Shown: positions 15,091-24,775 of the stretch, piece by piece | How positions within the stretch are numbered: the first letter of the stretch is position 1 | Layout: the number at the start of each line of letters is the position of its first letter | From: Streptomyces sp. Go-475 | GTDB taxonomy: Bacteria; Actinomycetota; Actinomycetes; Streptomycetales; Streptomycetaceae | DNA length: 64,000 nt | Direction: 5' to 3' | Assembly (NCBI RefSeq): GCF_003330845.1 | Contig: NZ_CP026121.1 | Coordinates: forward strand, 3,143,501 to 3,207,500 | The notes under the pieces: generated by a model | What the model was told of the DNA's origin: nothing | Seen by the model: only the letters and a program-made list of their open reading frames with translations | The model's database searches: none | Made by a program: the position numbers and the translations under genes

Positions 15091-17091
15091 ATGACGTCGA
15101 GGCCGACGGGCGCCCGGCAGGACCACGACCCGTCCCAGACCACCCAGCTCAGGGTGCCGGCGCATCGGATGAGCACCACGGGGACATTCCGGCGGATCAA
15201 GAAGACGCTGCCGAGATACGACTACGAGCACTACAGCCGGCTCGCGGGTCCCCTCACCCAACCCGATCCGACCAAGCCGTACAAGGTGCAGTACCGCTCG
15301 CTCATCTCGCAGGAGCCGCACCGCATCCGGGTGGCCCTGATGCTGGCGGCGGCCCCGGTGCTCTCGCTGGTGCTGCTGTTCTGGCTGCTCCAGCCCGAGC
15401 ACTGGACCGAGCGCGACTACCCGGCCTTCGACTGGCTGCCGGCGCTGGACGTCGTCATGCTCGTCTCGATCGGCCTGATCGAGTTCTTCCGCTGCATGAA
15501 CGTGCTGTCCAACGCGCACGCCACGCTGGTCGCCCGCGACCCGATCCCGGTGGTGCCCGAGACCGGCACGAGAGTGGCCTTCCTCACCTCCTTCGTGCCC
15601 GGCAAGGAGCCGCTGGAGATGGTGACGAAGACCCTGGAGGCGGCCGTCAAGATCCGCCACCGGGGTCTGATGCACGTCTGGCTGCTGGACGAGGGCGACG
15701 ACCCCGAGGTGAAGGCGGTCTGCGAGCGCCTCGGCGTGCACCACTTCTCCCGCAAGGGCGTCGCGAAGTGGAATCAGGCCAAGGGCCCGCACCGCGCCAA
15801 GACCAAGCACGGCAACTACAACGCCTGGCTGGAGGCGCACGGCGACGACTACGACTTCTTCGCCTCGGTCGACACCGACCACGTGCCGCTGCCCAACTAC
15901 CTGGAGCGGATGCTCGGCTTCTTCCGCGACCCGGACGTCGGCTTCGTCATCGGCCCGCAGGTCTACGGCAACTACGACAACCCCATTACCAAGGCCGCCG
16001 AGTCGCAGCAGTTCCTCTTCCACGCGCTGATCCAGCGCGCGGGCAACCGCTACGGCTCCCCGATGTTCGTCGGCACGTCCAACGCGGTGCGCATCAAGGC
16101 GCTGAAGCAGATCGGCGGTCTGTACGACTCGATCACCGAGGACATGGCGACCGGCTTCGAGATGCACCGCCACAAGAACCCGGCGACGGGCAACAAGTGG
16201 CGCTCGGTGTACACGCCGGACGTGCTCGCGGTCGGGGAGGGCCCGAGCGCCTGGACGGACTTCTTCACCCAGCAGATGCGCTGGTCGCGAGGGACGTACG
16301 AGACGATCATCGGGCAGTACTGGAAGGGCTGGTACTCGCTGCCGCCGAGCAAGCTCTTCAACTACACCATGATGATCATCTTCTACCCGATGTCGGCCCT
16401 GAACTGGATTCTTGCGGCGCTCAGCTGCGCGCTGTTCCTGGGCCTGGGCGCCTCGGGTGTGAACATCGACCCGGCGGTCTGGCTGATGCTCTACGGCAAC
16501 GCCTCCGCCCTGCAGATCGGCCTGTACGTCTGGAACCGCCGGCACAACGTCTCGCCGCACGAGCCGGAGGGCTCCGGCGGTGTGGCCGGCATGGTGATGT
16601 CCGCGCTGTCGGCGCCGCTGTACGCGAAGGCGCTGATCGACTCGGTGCTGCGGCGCAAGAGCAAGTTCGTGGTCACCCCCAAGGGCGATTCGGCGAGCCC
16701 GGACCGCTGGTTCGCCACGTTCCGCTACCACTGGTACTTCATCCTGATCTTCGCCGCCTCGATCACGGCGGGCTTCGTCTTCGGCAACTCCCACCCCGCG
16801 ATGATCATCTGGGCGACGTTCGCGCTGCTGATCACGGCCTCGCCGATCTTCGCCTGGCGCTGGCAGCTGCGGCAGGACGCGAAGAAGCCCGCCCGCCACG
16901 CGGCGGAGCAGCCTCAGGACCCTGCCGGGCCGCACCGGACGCAGCCGCTGCCCATCCCGCAGCAGCAGGCGCCGCACGCCCCGCAGAACAAGCCCAGTTG
17001 GGCCGCCACCCCTGGCGGCAACGGGGAGGTCGGGGGAACCGACCAGACCATGCAGATCGCCCTTGGTGGACTTGGGGGACGTAAGGAATGA
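15091..17091 (+). CDS. cslA: Cellulose synthase-like glycosyltransferase family 2 (CslA)
   Basis: A 666-residue membrane glycosyltransferase that polymerises a beta-linked glucan, in Streptomyces exported at hyphal tips. The processive GT2 motifs are complete: DEGDD (200-204), DTDH (261-264), TED (349-351) and the QQMRW product-binding motif (394-398). Two membrane spans precede the catalytic domain (about 83-100 and 117-133) and several follow it (about 425-620). The tail from about 625 is proline/glutamine-rich. The ATG at 15091 follows a GGGGGG run. The stop overlaps the glxA start (ATGA), so the two are translationally coupled, as in S. lividans where CslA and GlxA work together. Confidence 0.95.
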   Translation: MTSRPTGARQDHDPSQTTQLRVPAHRMSTTGTFRRIKKTLPRYDYEHYSRLAGPLTQPDPTKPYKVQYRSLISQEPHRIRVALMLAAAPVLSLVLLFWLLQPEHWTERDYPAFDWLPALDVVMLVSIGLIEFFRCMNVLSNAHATLVARDPIPVVPETGTRVAFLTSFVPGKEPLEMVTKTLEAAVKIRHRGLMHVWLLDEGDDPEVKAVCERLGVHHFSRKGVAKWNQAKGPHRAKTKHGNYNAWLEAHGDDYDFFASVDTDHVPLPNYLERMLGFFRDPDVGFVIGPQVYGNYDNPITKAAESQQFLFHALIQRAGNRYGSPMFVGTSNAVRIKALKQIGGLYDSITEDMATGFEMHRHKNPATGNKWRSVYTPDVLAVGEGPSAWTDFFTQQMRWSRGTYETIIGQYWKGWYSLPPSKLFNYTMMIIFYPMSALNWILAALSCALFLGLGASGVNIDPAVWLMLYGNASALQIGLYVWNRRHNVSPHEPEGSGGVAGMVMSALSAPLYAKALIDSVLRRKSKFVVTPKGDSASPDRWFATFRYHWYFILIFAASITAGFVFGNSHPAMIIWATFALLITASPIFAWRWQLRQDAKKPARHAAEQPQDPAGPHRTQPLPIPQQQAPHAPQNKPSWAATPGGNGEVGGTDQTMQIALGGLGGRKE

Positions 17092-19028
17092 ACGACCGTG
17101 CAGGCCGCCGCCGGGCCCGTCGACTCGCGATCGGCACGGCGGTGGTACTCGCGCTGGCCGGGATGAACGGGCCGTGGCTCTATCGCTTCAGCACCGAGAA
17201 ATACCACCAGTACAAGATCAACCAGCCGGAGTACAAGGCCGCGAACGGCAAGTGGGAGATCATCGAGTTTCCCGAGGAGTACCGGCAGAACACGATCCAC
17301 GCGGCGCTGCTGCGCACCGGCAAGGTGCTGCTCGTCGCGGGGTCGGGCAACAACCAGGAGAACTTCGACGCGAAGAAGTTCGACACCCGTATCTGGGACC
17401 CGGTCAAGGGCACCATCAAGAAGGTCCCCACGCCCAGCGACCTGTTCTGCACGGGCCACACCCAGCTCGCCAACGGCAACCTGCTGATCGCGGGCGGCAC
17501 CAAGCGGTACGAGAAGCTCAAGGGTGACGTCACCAAGGCCGGCGGCCTGATGATCGTCCACAACGAGAACCCGGACAAGCCGATCACCCTGCCCGCGGGC
17601 ACGAAGTTCACGGGCAAGGAGAACGGCAAGACCTTCGTCTCGAAGGACCCGGTGCTGGTGCCGCGCGCCAAGAAGGTCTTCGACAAGGCGACCGGCAGGT
17701 TCCTGCGCAACGACCCCGGCCTCGGCCGGATCTACGTCGAGGCGCAGAAGCGGGGCAAGAAGTTCGAGACGGGCACGCAGGACAACTACCGCGTGCACGG
17801 CCTCGACGGCGCCGACGCGCGCAACACGTACGGCATCGCGCAGAAGCTCGCCCTCGACAAGAAGGACTTCCAGGGGATCCGGGACGCCTTCGAGTTCGAC
17901 CCCGTCGCCGAGAAGTACATCAAGGTCGACCCGATGAAGGAGGCCCGCTGGTACCCGACGCTCACCACCCTGAGCGACGGGAGGATCCTCAGCGTCTCCG
18001 GCCTCGACGACATCGGCCAGCTGGTCCCGGGCAAGAACGAGATCTTCGACCCGAAGACCAAGAAGTGGACCTACACCGACAAGGTCCGGCAGTTCCCGAC
18101 CTACCCGGCGCTGTTCCTCATGCAGAACGGCAAGGTCTTCTACTCGGGTTCCAACGCGGGCTACGGGCCGGACAACGTGGGCCGGGACCCGGGCGTGTGG
18201 GACGTGGACACGAACAAGTTCACGAAGGTCCCGGGGCTGAGCGACCCCAAGCTGATGGAGACGTCCGGCACGGTGCTGCTGCCGCCGGCGCAGGACGAGA
18301 AGTACATGGTGATCGGCGGCGGTGGCGTCGGCGAGTCCCAGGAGTCCAGCGAGAAGACGAGGATCGTCGACCTGAAGGACGACGACCCGCGCTTCGTGGA
18401 CGGCCCGTCCCTGGACAAGGGCACGCGCTACCCGAACGCCTCGATCCTGCCGGACGACAGCGTGCTGATCTCCGGCGGCTCGGAGGACTACCGGGGCCGC
18501 GGCGACTCCAACATCTTCGAGGCGCGGCTGTACGACACGGAGAAGAACGAGCTCAAGCGGGTCGCCGACCCGCTGGTGGGCCGCAACTACCACTCCGGTT
18601 CGATCCTGCTGCCCGACGGTCGCGTGATGTTCTTCGGCTCCGACTCGCTCTACGCCGACAAGGCCAACACCAAGCCGGGCAAGTTCGAGCAGCGCATCGA
18701 GATCTACACCCCGCCGTACCTGTACGGCGACGCGGACCGGCCCGCGCTGTCGGGCGGGCCGCAGACCATCGAGCGCGGCGGGACGGGGACGTTCACCTCG
18801 TCCGACGCGGCGAAGGTCGACAAGGTCCGGCTGATCCGGCCGAGCGCCGCCACGCACGTCACGGACGTCGACCAGCGGTCCATCGCGCTGGACTTCAAGG
18901 CGTCCGGCGACAAGCTGACGGTGACCGTGCCGGAGAACCGGAACCTGGTCCAGGCGGGCTGGTACATGCTGTTCGTGACGGACGCCCAGGGCACGCCGAG
19001 CAAGGCGCAGTGGGTCAAGGTGCCGTAG
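17088..19028 (+). CDS. glxA: Radical copper oxidase GlxA (galactose-oxidase-like)
   Basis: A 646-residue copper oxidase with an N-terminal membrane anchor (residues about 11-27) and an extracytoplasmic kelch/galactose-oxidase propeller. The redox cofactor residues are where they are reported for S. lividans GlxA: Cys121 (DLFCTGH) cross-links to Tyr289, and Trp288 is the stacking residue (ARWYPT). By alignment with fungal galactose oxidase the copper ligands should be Tyr501 and His502 (RNYHSGS) and His590 (AATHVTD). GlxA oxidises an alcohol on the nascent glycan and is needed for its deposition at hyphal tips. It overlaps cslA by four bases and is followed by a strong hairpin. Confidence 0.95.
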   Translation: MNDRAGRRRARRLAIGTAVVLALAGMNGPWLYRFSTEKYHQYKINQPEYKAANGKWEIIEFPEEYRQNTIHAALLRTGKVLLVAGSGNNQENFDAKKFDTRIWDPVKGTIKKVPTPSDLFCTGHTQLANGNLLIAGGTKRYEKLKGDVTKAGGLMIVHNENPDKPITLPAGTKFTGKENGKTFVSKDPVLVPRAKKVFDKATGRFLRNDPGLGRIYVEAQKRGKKFETGTQDNYRVHGLDGADARNTYGIAQKLALDKKDFQGIRDAFEFDPVAEKYIKVDPMKEARWYPTLTTLSDGRILSVSGLDDIGQLVPGKNEIFDPKTKKWTYTDKVRQFPTYPALFLMQNGKVFYSGSNAGYGPDNVGRDPGVWDVDTNKFTKVPGLSDPKLMETSGTVLLPPAQDEKYMVIGGGGVGESQESSEKTRIVDLKDDDPRFVDGPSLDKGTRYPNASILPDDSVLISGGSEDYRGRGDSNIFEARLYDTEKNELKRVADPLVGRNYHSGSILLPDGRVMFFGSDSLYADKANTKPGKFEQRIEIYTPPYLYGDADRPALSGGPQTIERGGTGTFTSSDAAKVDKVRLIRPSAATHVTDVDQRSIALDFKASGDKLTVTVPENRNLVQAGWYMLFVTDAQGTPSKAQWVKVP

Positions 19029-19042
19029 CCGACGGCTCGTCG

Positions 19043-19071
19043 GGGGCGCTCTCCGGTGCGGGGGGCGCCCC
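19043..19071 (+). terminator. Terminator after glxA
   Basis: GGGGCGC (19043-19049) pairs with GCGCCCC (19065-19071), loop of 15 bases, followed by TTTCG. It lies 15 bases after the glxA stop and separates the csl operon from the following large gene. Confidence 0.65.
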
Positions 19072-19193
19072 TTTCGCGTGTCTGCCCGCACGGGCCGTTG
19101 ACGGGAAACCGGCTTGACCTGCACACGGCACCTGGTGTGCTCTCTCGGTACGAGATCGGCACGTGTGGTCAACGGTGGCGGGGGCAACGGGAG

Positions 19194-22100
19194 ATGACCG
19201 AGTCGACCACGTCGGGTCCGGTGGCCGAGGAGGTCCTGGCCGCCGCGACCGTCCAGGTCACGGGCGCGGACGGGCACATCGGCGGTCTGGGCGTGGTCAT
19301 CGCGCCCACCCTGGTGCTGACCTGCGCCCATGTCGTGCTGGACGCGCTGGGTCTGCCCGAGCGGCAGAGCGAGCTGCCCGAGGGGCTCGTGCGCCTCGCC
19401 CTCGTCCTCCGGGAGGGCGAGCCGGTGGACGCCGTCGTACGCGACTGGGTGCCGGTGCGCGGGAACGGCACCGGGGACGTGGCCGTCCTGTCCCTGACCC
19501 GCCCGCTGCCCGCGGCCCGGCCCGTCGTCATGGTGGCGCCCCGGGACGTCTGGGACCACTCGGCCATCGTTTTCGGACTGCCCAGGGACGACACGGGCGG
19601 CGGCTGGCACACCGCCCGGCTCCGCGCCCGCACCGGCACGGGCCGCCTGCAGATGTCCCCGCTCGACGGCCAGACCGACCCCATCCAGCCCGGCTTCAGC
19701 GGCTCCGCCGTCTGGGACGACGACCTCGGTGCCGTCGTCGGCATCGTCGCCTCGATCTCACCGGCGCACCGGGGACAGAGCTTCTGCATCCCGACCCGCA
19801 CGATCCTCGGCGAACTGCCCGGCCTGGCCATGCTGCTCGCGCCCTCCTCCCCCTTCCCCGGGCTGCGCCCGTACACCGAGGAGCACAGCGCGCACTTCTT
19901 CGGCCGGGACGAGGACGTCGACGCCGTCCTCACCCTGCTGTGCCCGCAGGGGACGCCCGAGGGCTGCGTGACCCTGACCGGCCCGTCCGGCTCCGGCAAG
20001 TCCTCCCTGCTCATGGCGGGCGTGCTGCCCCGCCTGAAGGAACAGGACACGGACGTCGTCACGCTGCGCGCGGAGGGCCGCCTGCCCGACGCCGCCTCGG
20101 TCGGGCAGGCCCTGCGGGAGCACCGGTCCGCTCGCGGGCTCGTGCTGGCCGTCGACCAGGCGGAGGCGCTGCTGCTGCGCCCCGAGGAGGAGCTGCGGGC
20201 CCTGGTGGACGCGCTCCTCGACGCCGGCCGCCACCCCGGAGTGGCGGTCCTGGTGGCGCTGCGGACCGACTTCCAGGACGCGACCCTGCGCCACCCGGAG
20301 CTGAGCCGCCTGATCGGCGGGGCGCCCGCGCACCAGCTGGGCCTGATGACCCGCGAACAGCTCACCGAGGTGGTCCGGCTGCCGCTGCGGGCCTTCCCGG
20401 GCGTGGAGTACGACAGCGGCCTGGCCGACCGGCTCATCGAGGACGCGGCGGGCCGCCCCGGCGCCCTGCCCCTGCTCGGTTTCGTCCTCACCACCCTGTG
20501 GGACCGGCAGGTCGGCGGCCGGCTCCGCCTCGACACGTACCGCGAACTGGGCGGTCTCGGCGGGGTGTTGAGCAGCCGGGCCGACTCGGCGTGGCAGCGG
20601 GCGCTGCGCGGTGCGACGCGGGAGGCCGGGACCGGGCTGCTGCGCGCGCTGGTGCAGGTCCCGCCGGGCAGCGGTACGGCCCTGCGCGCCCGGCTCGCCC
20701 GCCGCGACGCCGGGGAGGAGCAGTGGGCCATCGCCCGCGAGCTCGCCGAGGCCCGGGTCCTCGTCCTCGGCGCGGACCCCGAGCGGGGCGAGACGGTCGA
20801 GCTGGCCCACGAGGCGCTCATCGAGCACTGGCAGCCCCTGGCCGAGCAGGTGGAGAGCGACCGCACGTTCCTCACCTGGCGCGGCGAACTCCGCTACGAC
20901 CGGGCCCGCTGGTGGCGGGCCGGGCGGCCGGACGGGCTGCTGCTGGAGGATCCGGCGCTGCCGGTGGCGGAGCGCTGGCTCGCCGAGCGCGGGGACGAAC
21001 TGACCGACGAGGACCGGGAGTTCATCGAGGCGGGTGTCGCGCTGCGGGATCGCAAGCGGGCCGAGGCCGCGAGATCGGAGCGCCGGAAGCGGTATCTGCG
21101 GATGCTGGGGGCGGTGGTCACCGTGCTGGCCGTGGTGGCGGCGGCCGTGGTGTCGGTGCTGTATCTGAACCTGCTGACGGAGCAGCGGCGGCTGGCGTCG
21201 GACCGGCTGGCCCAGCAGGCCGCGAGCCTCGACGGCACGTCCCTGACCGTGTCCTCGCTGTACACGGTCGGGGCGTACCGGTCGGAGGCCCGGCCGGACG
21301 CGCGGTCCGCCCTGCTGGCGCAGTACCTGCGGATGCAGGACATGGAGCGGGTGGTGATGGAGGGGCGTCACGACGTCGAGGACGTCGCGCTCTCGGAGGA
21401 CGGCGCCTCCGCGTACGCCCTGCTCGCCAGCGGCCACTACGTGCGGCTCGACCTGCGGAGCAAGACCCGGCCGGAGCCGCTCCTCTACAACAAGGCGACC
21501 GACAACGCGCACATGGCCGTGTCGCCCGACGGCCGGACAGCGGCCCGGGCGAATGACTGGGGCGTGATCTCCATGGGCGTACCGGATCCCTCCGGCGACC
21601 TGCGGACCGTCGTCCTCCGGCAGGAACAGCAGCTGGGGGAGAACCTGCGCGGCGTGCACGACCTGCGTTTCGACGGGGACGGCGGGCGGATCCTCGCCGC
21701 GATCCCCCGCGAGGGCGTGCTCGTGTGGCGCACGGACGACGGCCGCCGCACGGGCCGTACGCTCGCCCCGCCGAAGGGCTGGGACGCGGCGCAGGCGTGG
21801 TTCGGCGCGGACGGGACGGTGGTGGCGCGGATCGTCCCCGAGGACGCCGCCGCGGACGACACCCGGGGCCGGCTGGTCTCCTGGGACCTCGGCAGCGGTG
21901 CCCTGCGCCGCCCCTGGGGCGAGCAGGCCGCGGCCAGGGCGACGGTCAGCGGCAACGGCCGCGTCCTGGTGACCTGCACGACCCAGGGCGTGCTCGAAGC
22001 GTGGCGGCTGGGTGCCTCGCCGAAGCGTTTCCGCAACTGGAACAACTCCGTCTTCCAGGGGCTGTGCCCCCTCAACACGCCCCGGCTCGACGCCTCCGGC

Positions 22101-23393
22101 CGCTATCTGATCAACCCCACCGGGCGCATCGGCAACGACCTCGGCCGGCTGCGGTTCCTCGTCCTCGACCTGGAGAAGGGCTGGCCGGCCACCTTCGACG
22201 TGCCTGCCGCCGCTCCGGAGGACCAGAACATCACCGGCCGCGGGCTCACCCCGCCCGTCGCGTTCGCCGGGCCGCCCGGTGACTTGCGCGCGGTCGTCGC
22301 CGCCGGCGGCAGCATCGTCACCGTGCGGGTCCGGCCGCCGACGTCGTTCGACACCAACGCCCTCCTCAACCGCATCCGCACACCGGACGGCCCGTCCGGC
22401 AGGATGGCCGTCGTCGACCCCAGCGGCAAGGTCCTGCGGTTGTGGGACCTGGCGGGCCGCAAGCTCCTCGCGACCGCGCGGCCGTCCCGGCCGCTGGCCC
22501 CCATGTACGCGGCGTTCAGCCCGGACGGGCGGTGGATGCTGACCATCGCCGAGGACCGGCGCACGGTCCTGGCCTGGCGGATCGACGGCGGCACCCTGAC
22601 GGAGGAACACGCCCTCGAACTGCCCGCCCCGCCGGACATCACGGCCGCCGGCCCGGACCCCCGCACGGGGCTCACCCCGTCCTGGATCAACATGAGCTTC
22701 TCCGACGAGAACCACGCCGTGATCTCGGGGCTGTCGTACGTCTCCCGCTGGCGGCTCGACACCGGGAAGCCGGACGGTGACGTCTACCGGCCCTCGGTCC
22801 AGGAGGACTGGCAGCTCGCCAACGAGGCGGCGGGCACCTTCGCCATCGCCATCCCCGGCAAGCCCCAGGCGCTGGTGCGGAAGCTGGACGAGTTCGGCGT
22901 CTGGGACTTCTCCAGTGGTGAGTTCACGAGGTGGCACAAGCCGGAACCCGGGAAGGAACGGTCGATCCAGTCCTTCAGCCTCTCCCCCGGCGGAAAGCTG
23001 CTCGCCGTGCAGTACGCCGGCGGGCAGGTGCGCCTCTGGGACGTGCGGAAGAAGAAGTTCAGGGAGCCGGACCTCGCCTCCGACGGCGTCTACTACCTCG
23101 GCCGCTTCCTGGACAGCCGGCTGCTGCACACCACGACCGCCGCCGGCCAGCTGGTCGTCTGGGACGTGGCCGAACGCCGGGACACCTACCGCTACTACAT
23201 GGGCTACGGCTCGATCGTCTCCCCGAGCACCGACGGCAGGTCCCTCACCATGCTGGACGGCTCCCGCACCTCCGTGGTCCCCCTCGATCCCGAGCGCTGG
23301 GCCGACCGGCTGTGCGCCCTCGCGGAGCGGGAGCTGACCGAGGGGGAGAAGGAACTGGCGGTCGATCCGGACCAGGTCGAGGACGTCTGCTAG
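19194..23393 (+). CDS. Trypsin-like protease / nSTAND ATPase / beta-propeller fusion protein
   Basis: A 1399-residue multidomain protein. Residues 1-210 form a trypsin-like serine protease domain with a full triad: His46 (LTCAHVV), Asp95 (GTGDVAVL) and Ser169 (PGFSGSAV). Residues 220-620 form an nSTAND1-type P-loop ATPase (FPGLRPYTEEHSAHFFGRDE, Walker A GPSGSGKS at 263-270, Walker B VLAVDQAE near 321). A single membrane span lies at about 635-657, and the rest, about 690-1390, reads as WD40-like propeller repeats (SPDGR and SPGGK turns). STAND proteins are signal-triggered switches, and this layout is typical of actinobacterial conflict or surveillance proteins. The ATG at 19194 is preferred over an in-frame ATG at 19056, which lies inside the glxA terminator. 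Its stop overlaps that of cslZ. Confidence 0.85.
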   Translation: MTESTTSGPVAEEVLAAATVQVTGADGHIGGLGVVIAPTLVLTCAHVVLDALGLPERQSELPEGLVRLALVLREGEPVDAVVRDWVPVRGNGTGDVAVLSLTRPLPAARPVVMVAPRDVWDHSAIVFGLPRDDTGGGWHTARLRARTGTGRLQMSPLDGQTDPIQPGFSGSAVWDDDLGAVVGIVASISPAHRGQSFCIPTRTILGELPGLAMLLAPSSPFPGLRPYTEEHSAHFFGRDEDVDAVLTLLCPQGTPEGCVTLTGPSGSGKSSLLMAGVLPRLKEQDTDVVTLRAEGRLPDAASVGQALREHRSARGLVLAVDQAEALLLRPEEELRALVDALLDAGRHPGVAVLVALRTDFQDATLRHPELSRLIGGAPAHQLGLMTREQLTEVVRLPLRAFPGVEYDSGLADRLIEDAAGRPGALPLLGFVLTTLWDRQVGGRLRLDTYRELGGLGGVLSSRADSAWQRALRGATREAGTGLLRALVQVPPGSGTALRARLARRDAGEEQWAIARELAEARVLVLGADPERGETVELAHEALIEHWQPLAEQVESDRTFLTWRGELRYDRARWWRAGRPDGLLLEDPALPVAERWLAERGDELTDEDREFIEAGVALRDRKRAEAARSERRKRYLRMLGAVVTVLAVVAAAVVSVLYLNLLTEQRRLASDRLAQQAASLDGTSLTVSSLYTVGAYRSEARPDARSALLAQYLRMQDMERVVMEGRHDVEDVALSEDGASAYALLASGHYVRLDLRSKTRPEPLLYNKATDNAHMAVSPDGRTAARANDWGVISMGVPDPSGDLRTVVLRQEQQLGENLRGVHDLRFDGDGGRILAAIPREGVLVWRTDDGRRTGRTLAPPKGWDAAQAWFGADGTVVARIVPEDAAADDTRGRLVSWDLGSGALRRPWGEQAAARATVSGNGRVLVTCTTQGVLEAWRLGASPKRFRNWNNSVFQGLCPLNTPRLDASGRYLINPTGRIGNDLGRLRFLVLDLEKGWPATFDVPAAAPEDQNITGRGLTPPVAFAGPPGDLRAVVAAGGSIVTVRVRPPTSFDTNALLNRIRTPDGPSGRMAVVDPSGKVLRLWDLAGRKLLATARPSRPLAPMYAAFSPDGRWMLTIAEDRRTVLAWRIDGGTLTEEHALELPAPPDITAAGPDPRTGLTPSWINMSFSDENHAVISGLSYVSRWRLDTGKPDGDVYRPSVQEDWQLANEAAGTFAIAIPGKPQALVRKLDEFGVWDFSSGEFTRWHKPEPGKERSIQSFSLSPGGKLLAVQYAGGQVRLWDVRKKKFREPDLASDGVYYLGRFLDSRLLHTTTAAGQLVVWDVAERRDTYRYYMGYGSIVSPSTDGRSLTMLDGSRTSVVPLDPERWADRLCALAERELTEGEKELAVDPDQVEDVC

Positions 23394-24427
23394 GAACTGG
23401 CCTTCGCCAGCTTCAGCGCGTAGTCCGCCCACCACTGGCCCGCCTTCGGGCCGCCCTTGCACTCGCCGTCCGACTCGCCGGGCCGCTTGACCCACAGGTA
23501 GGCGTCGACCAGCGGGTCGGCCGTCTTCGTCGTCGGCGTCTCGCCCAGGGCGCGGCCGGGCGGGTTGCACCAGCGCTCGCCCGGGTCGCCCTCGGTGTAC
23601 GGGCCCTTGCCGTTGCGGCTGGTGTCGATGACGAAGTGCTTGCCGCCGACCTTGGCGGAGAGCTGCTTGCCGTAGGCGATGGAGTCCTCGGTGGAGTAGA
23701 AGTTCGAGACGTTCACCGAGAAGCCGTCGGCCCGGTCGATGCCCGCGCGGTTCAGCGGCTCGAAGATCTGGTCGGGGTTCTGCCAGCCGGCGTTGCCCGC
23801 GTCCAGGTACACCTTCGTGTTCTTCAGGGACTTCAGCTTGGCGACGGCGCCCTTGAGGAGGTCGTAGCGCTCCTCGTGGAACTGCTCCGGGGTGCAGCCG
23901 TCCACGAGGTGGAGCAGCGCGTCCGGTTCGAGGATGACCGTGGCCGGCCGGTCGCCGATGCCCGCGGCCACGCCGTCGACCCACGCGCGGTAGGCGTTGC
24001 CGTCGGCGGCGCCGCCCTGGGAGTACTGGCCGCAGTCGCGGTGCGGGATGTTGTAGAGGACGAGCAGGGCCGTACGGCCGGCCTTGTCGGCTGCCTCGGT
24101 GAAGCCCCGGGTCTGTTCCTCGGGGTTGTCCGGGCCGACCCACTCGGCGACCGGCTGCTCGGCGATCTTGCGGATCGCCTCGGCGTCCCGCTTCTTGCCG
24201 GACTTCTCCAGGGCGGCGACCTGCCGGGCCGCGGTGCCGTCCGGGTTGACCCAGAACGGGGCGGTCTCCTTGGGCTGTTGTGTGATCCCGGCGCCCGAGT
24301 CGGCGCTCTTGTCCGGTTCATCCCCCCCGCCGTCCGAGGAACACCCCGTGATCAGCAGTGCCGCCCCCAGCACCACCGCGGACATCCGCCTCCCCGCGGA
24401 CGCCCCGACCCCCCTGCTGCCGTACAT
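23390..24427 (-). CDS. cslZ: GH6 endoglucanase lipoprotein (CslZ-like)
   Basis: A 345-residue glycoside hydrolase family 6 enzyme that cuts beta-1,4-glucan. The ATG at 24427 has GGGGGAG five bases upstream and gives a lipoprotein signal ending LLITGC (Cys29). Catalytic candidates are Asp131 (YNIPHRDCGQ) and Asp169 (LEPDAL), followed by YLDAGNAGW and VIDTSRNGKGP, all GH6 landmarks. In S. coelicolor the third csl gene, cslZ, lies beside glxA. Here it is convergent and separated from glxA by the 4.2 kb STAND gene, whose TAG stop shares CTAG with this one. Confidence 0.9.
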   Translation of the reverse strand: MYGSRGVGASAGRRMSAVVLGAALLITGCSSDGGGDEPDKSADSGAGITQQPKETAPFWVNPDGTAARQVAALEKSGKKRDAEAIRKIAEQPVAEWVGPDNPEEQTRGFTEAADKAGRTALLVLYNIPHRDCGQYSQGGAADGNAYRAWVDGVAAGIGDRPATVILEPDALLHLVDGCTPEQFHEERYDLLKGAVAKLKSLKNTKVYLDAGNAGWQNPDQIFEPLNRAGIDRADGFSVNVSNFYSTEDSIAYGKQLSAKVGGKHFVIDTSRNGKGPYTEGDPGERWCNPPGRALGETPTTKTADPLVDAYLWVKRPGESDGECKGGPKAGQWWADYALKLAKASS

Positions 24428-24775
24428 CCAACTCCCCCTTGGGTGCACCGTTCCAAGTCTCAATCCTGACACACGTCCCGCGGCACCCACGAGGCCGAAC
24501 CCGACCTGCGTGGATGACGCAGAGCCACCGTATCGGGACTTGGCGTTATTCAACCTCTAGGCCCGGACGGCCGTTTGGTTCTAGAGTCGTCTCAGCCGGG
24601 CCCGGCCTCGGCCAGAGATTCACCCACCGTGCCCCCGCGGCCTCCCGCGCGGCTCGCCGGGTCACTCCCGCAGCCCGTGCGCGCGCGGTCGAGGACCGGC
24701 CCGGTCGGCGGCTTCAGGGGGAGCGGGCCGTCGACCGGGCTGGGTGGGCGCGTCACAGGCCGTTCCAGTGAGGTA
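24428..24775. other. Intergenic region between cslZ and the sortase gene
   Basis: 348 bases without a supported gene. It should hold the cslZ promoter (toward 24450-24550) and the end of the sortase operon. A self-complementary GCCGGGCCCGGC occurs near 24597-24607 and could help terminate transcription. Nothing else is recognisable. Confidence 0.45.

Noticed and set aside
16914..19610. 898-codon minus-strand open frame
   Set aside because: Antisense to the glxA gene, whose catalytic residues are all in place on the other strand; composition is non-protein-like.
19758..24143. 1461-codon open frame on the minus strand
   Set aside because: It is antisense to the STAND protein and part of cslZ, is full of low-complexity Arg/Gly/Pro/His, and has no recognisable domain. 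It is a by-product of high GC at third positions.
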